From Caballeronia mineralivorans PML1(12) (GTDB lineage: Bacteria; Pseudomonadota; Gammaproteobacteria; Burkholderiales; Burkholderiaceae), in the NCBI RefSeq assembly GCF_001028175.1, contig NZ_AEJF01000127.1, forward strand, positions 1 through 64,000: a stretch of 64,000 nucleotides of DNA, given 5' to 3'. A program made the translations under genes and the position numbers. The number at the start of each line of letters is the position of its first letter. The first letter of the stretch is position 1. The notes beneath the pieces were generated by a model. The model was not told the origin of the DNA, did not search any database, and was given only the letters and a program-made list of their open reading frames with translations. Below are positions 63,866 through 64,000 of the stretch, one piece after another.

Positions 63866-64000
63866 TTAAAGTTCGGAGGCCCGCGCCAGTGTAAGCGTGT
63901 CGATGTACTCCCGGATGTTCGTCACTTTGCCATTTCGAACCGTAATGGCGAAGACCCAATCGTCCTTGAACGTCCTATTCGTGGCTTTGACTCTGCCCGT
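63866..64000 (-). CDS. NTF2-like/SnoaL-family protein (3' end only)
   Basis: The minus-strand frame ending at 63866 (stop TAA) reads TFKDDWVFAITVRNGKVTNI, REYIDTLTLARASEL, the C-terminal pattern of nuclear transport factor 2-like (ketosteroid isomerase fold) proteins (VFTVRDGKIxxxREYIDT). The 5' part lies beyond the window end. Function cannot be specified from this fragment. Confidence 0.7.
   Translation of the reverse strand, partial: TGRVKATNRTFKDDWVFAITVRNGKVTNIREYIDTLTLARASEL

Overview
The window looks like chromosomal DNA from a high-GC betaproteobacterium of the Burkholderia/Paraburkholderia/Caballeronia group. This is inferred from gene content and protein style: an AraFGH importer plus an oxidative arabinose pathway, a DUF4148-like protein, many divergently arranged LysR and TetR regulators, a HAF-repeat protein, a membrane GGDEF enzyme, and a contact-dependent-type toxin locus. 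I saw no rRNA, tRNA, CRISPR array or complete insertion sequence.

Layout. 1-3 kb: the end of a drug-efflux operon (DHA2 antiporter, then an outer-membrane lipoprotein channel). 3-9 kb: an AAA ATPase, a small conserved protein, an AI-2E-type exporter, a membrane protein coupled to a diguanylate cyclase, a cupin and a VOC protein. 9-19 kb: a chemoreceptor, then a redox island of four short-chain dehydrogenases with LysR, AraC and TetR regulators and a metallo-beta-lactamase-fold hydrolase, ending in a GGDEF gene fragment. 19-33 kb: a HAF-repeat exoprotein, a lipoprotein, a CPBP membrane protease, YciH, ArgC with a divergent LysR, a TetR/epimerase/DoxX locus with a decayed acetyltransferase, a second diguanylate cyclase, a GNAT enzyme and a PAP2 phosphatase.

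33.6-36 kb is a scar region with transposase remnants, a tautomerase and a two-domain IIA-Ntr-like protein. 36.5-41 kb is a small organic-acid locus (2-hydroxyacid dehydrogenase, LysR, MFS transporter, maleate isomerase). 41.7-44.3 kb holds a response regulator and a hybrid histidine kinase in tail-to-tail overlap. 44.3-50 kb is gene-poor, with a frameshifted DUF4148-like gene, a TetR/VOC pair with clear operators, and small or unknown proteins.

50-61 kb is the best-defined functional unit. A galactofuranose-type importer (YtfQRT-YjfF) is co-directional with an L-arabonate-dehydratase-like enzyme and an L-arabinose/D-galactose 1-dehydrogenase. These converge on an AraFGH importer across a strong terminator. 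Together they would import furanose and pyranose forms of L-arabinose/D-galactose and begin non-phosphorylative oxidation (sugar to aldonate to 2-keto-3-deoxyaldonate). The lactonase and the later enzymes are not in the window.

61.8-64 kb contains a polymorphic-toxin-like gene broken by a one-base frameshift next to a probable immunity gene, then a LysR fragment and the end of an NTF2-like gene that runs off the window. The less routine signals are the toxin/immunity locus, three clean TetR operator arrangements, two perfect hairpins abutting stop codons, a family of diverged intergenic repeats and several frameshifted genes.
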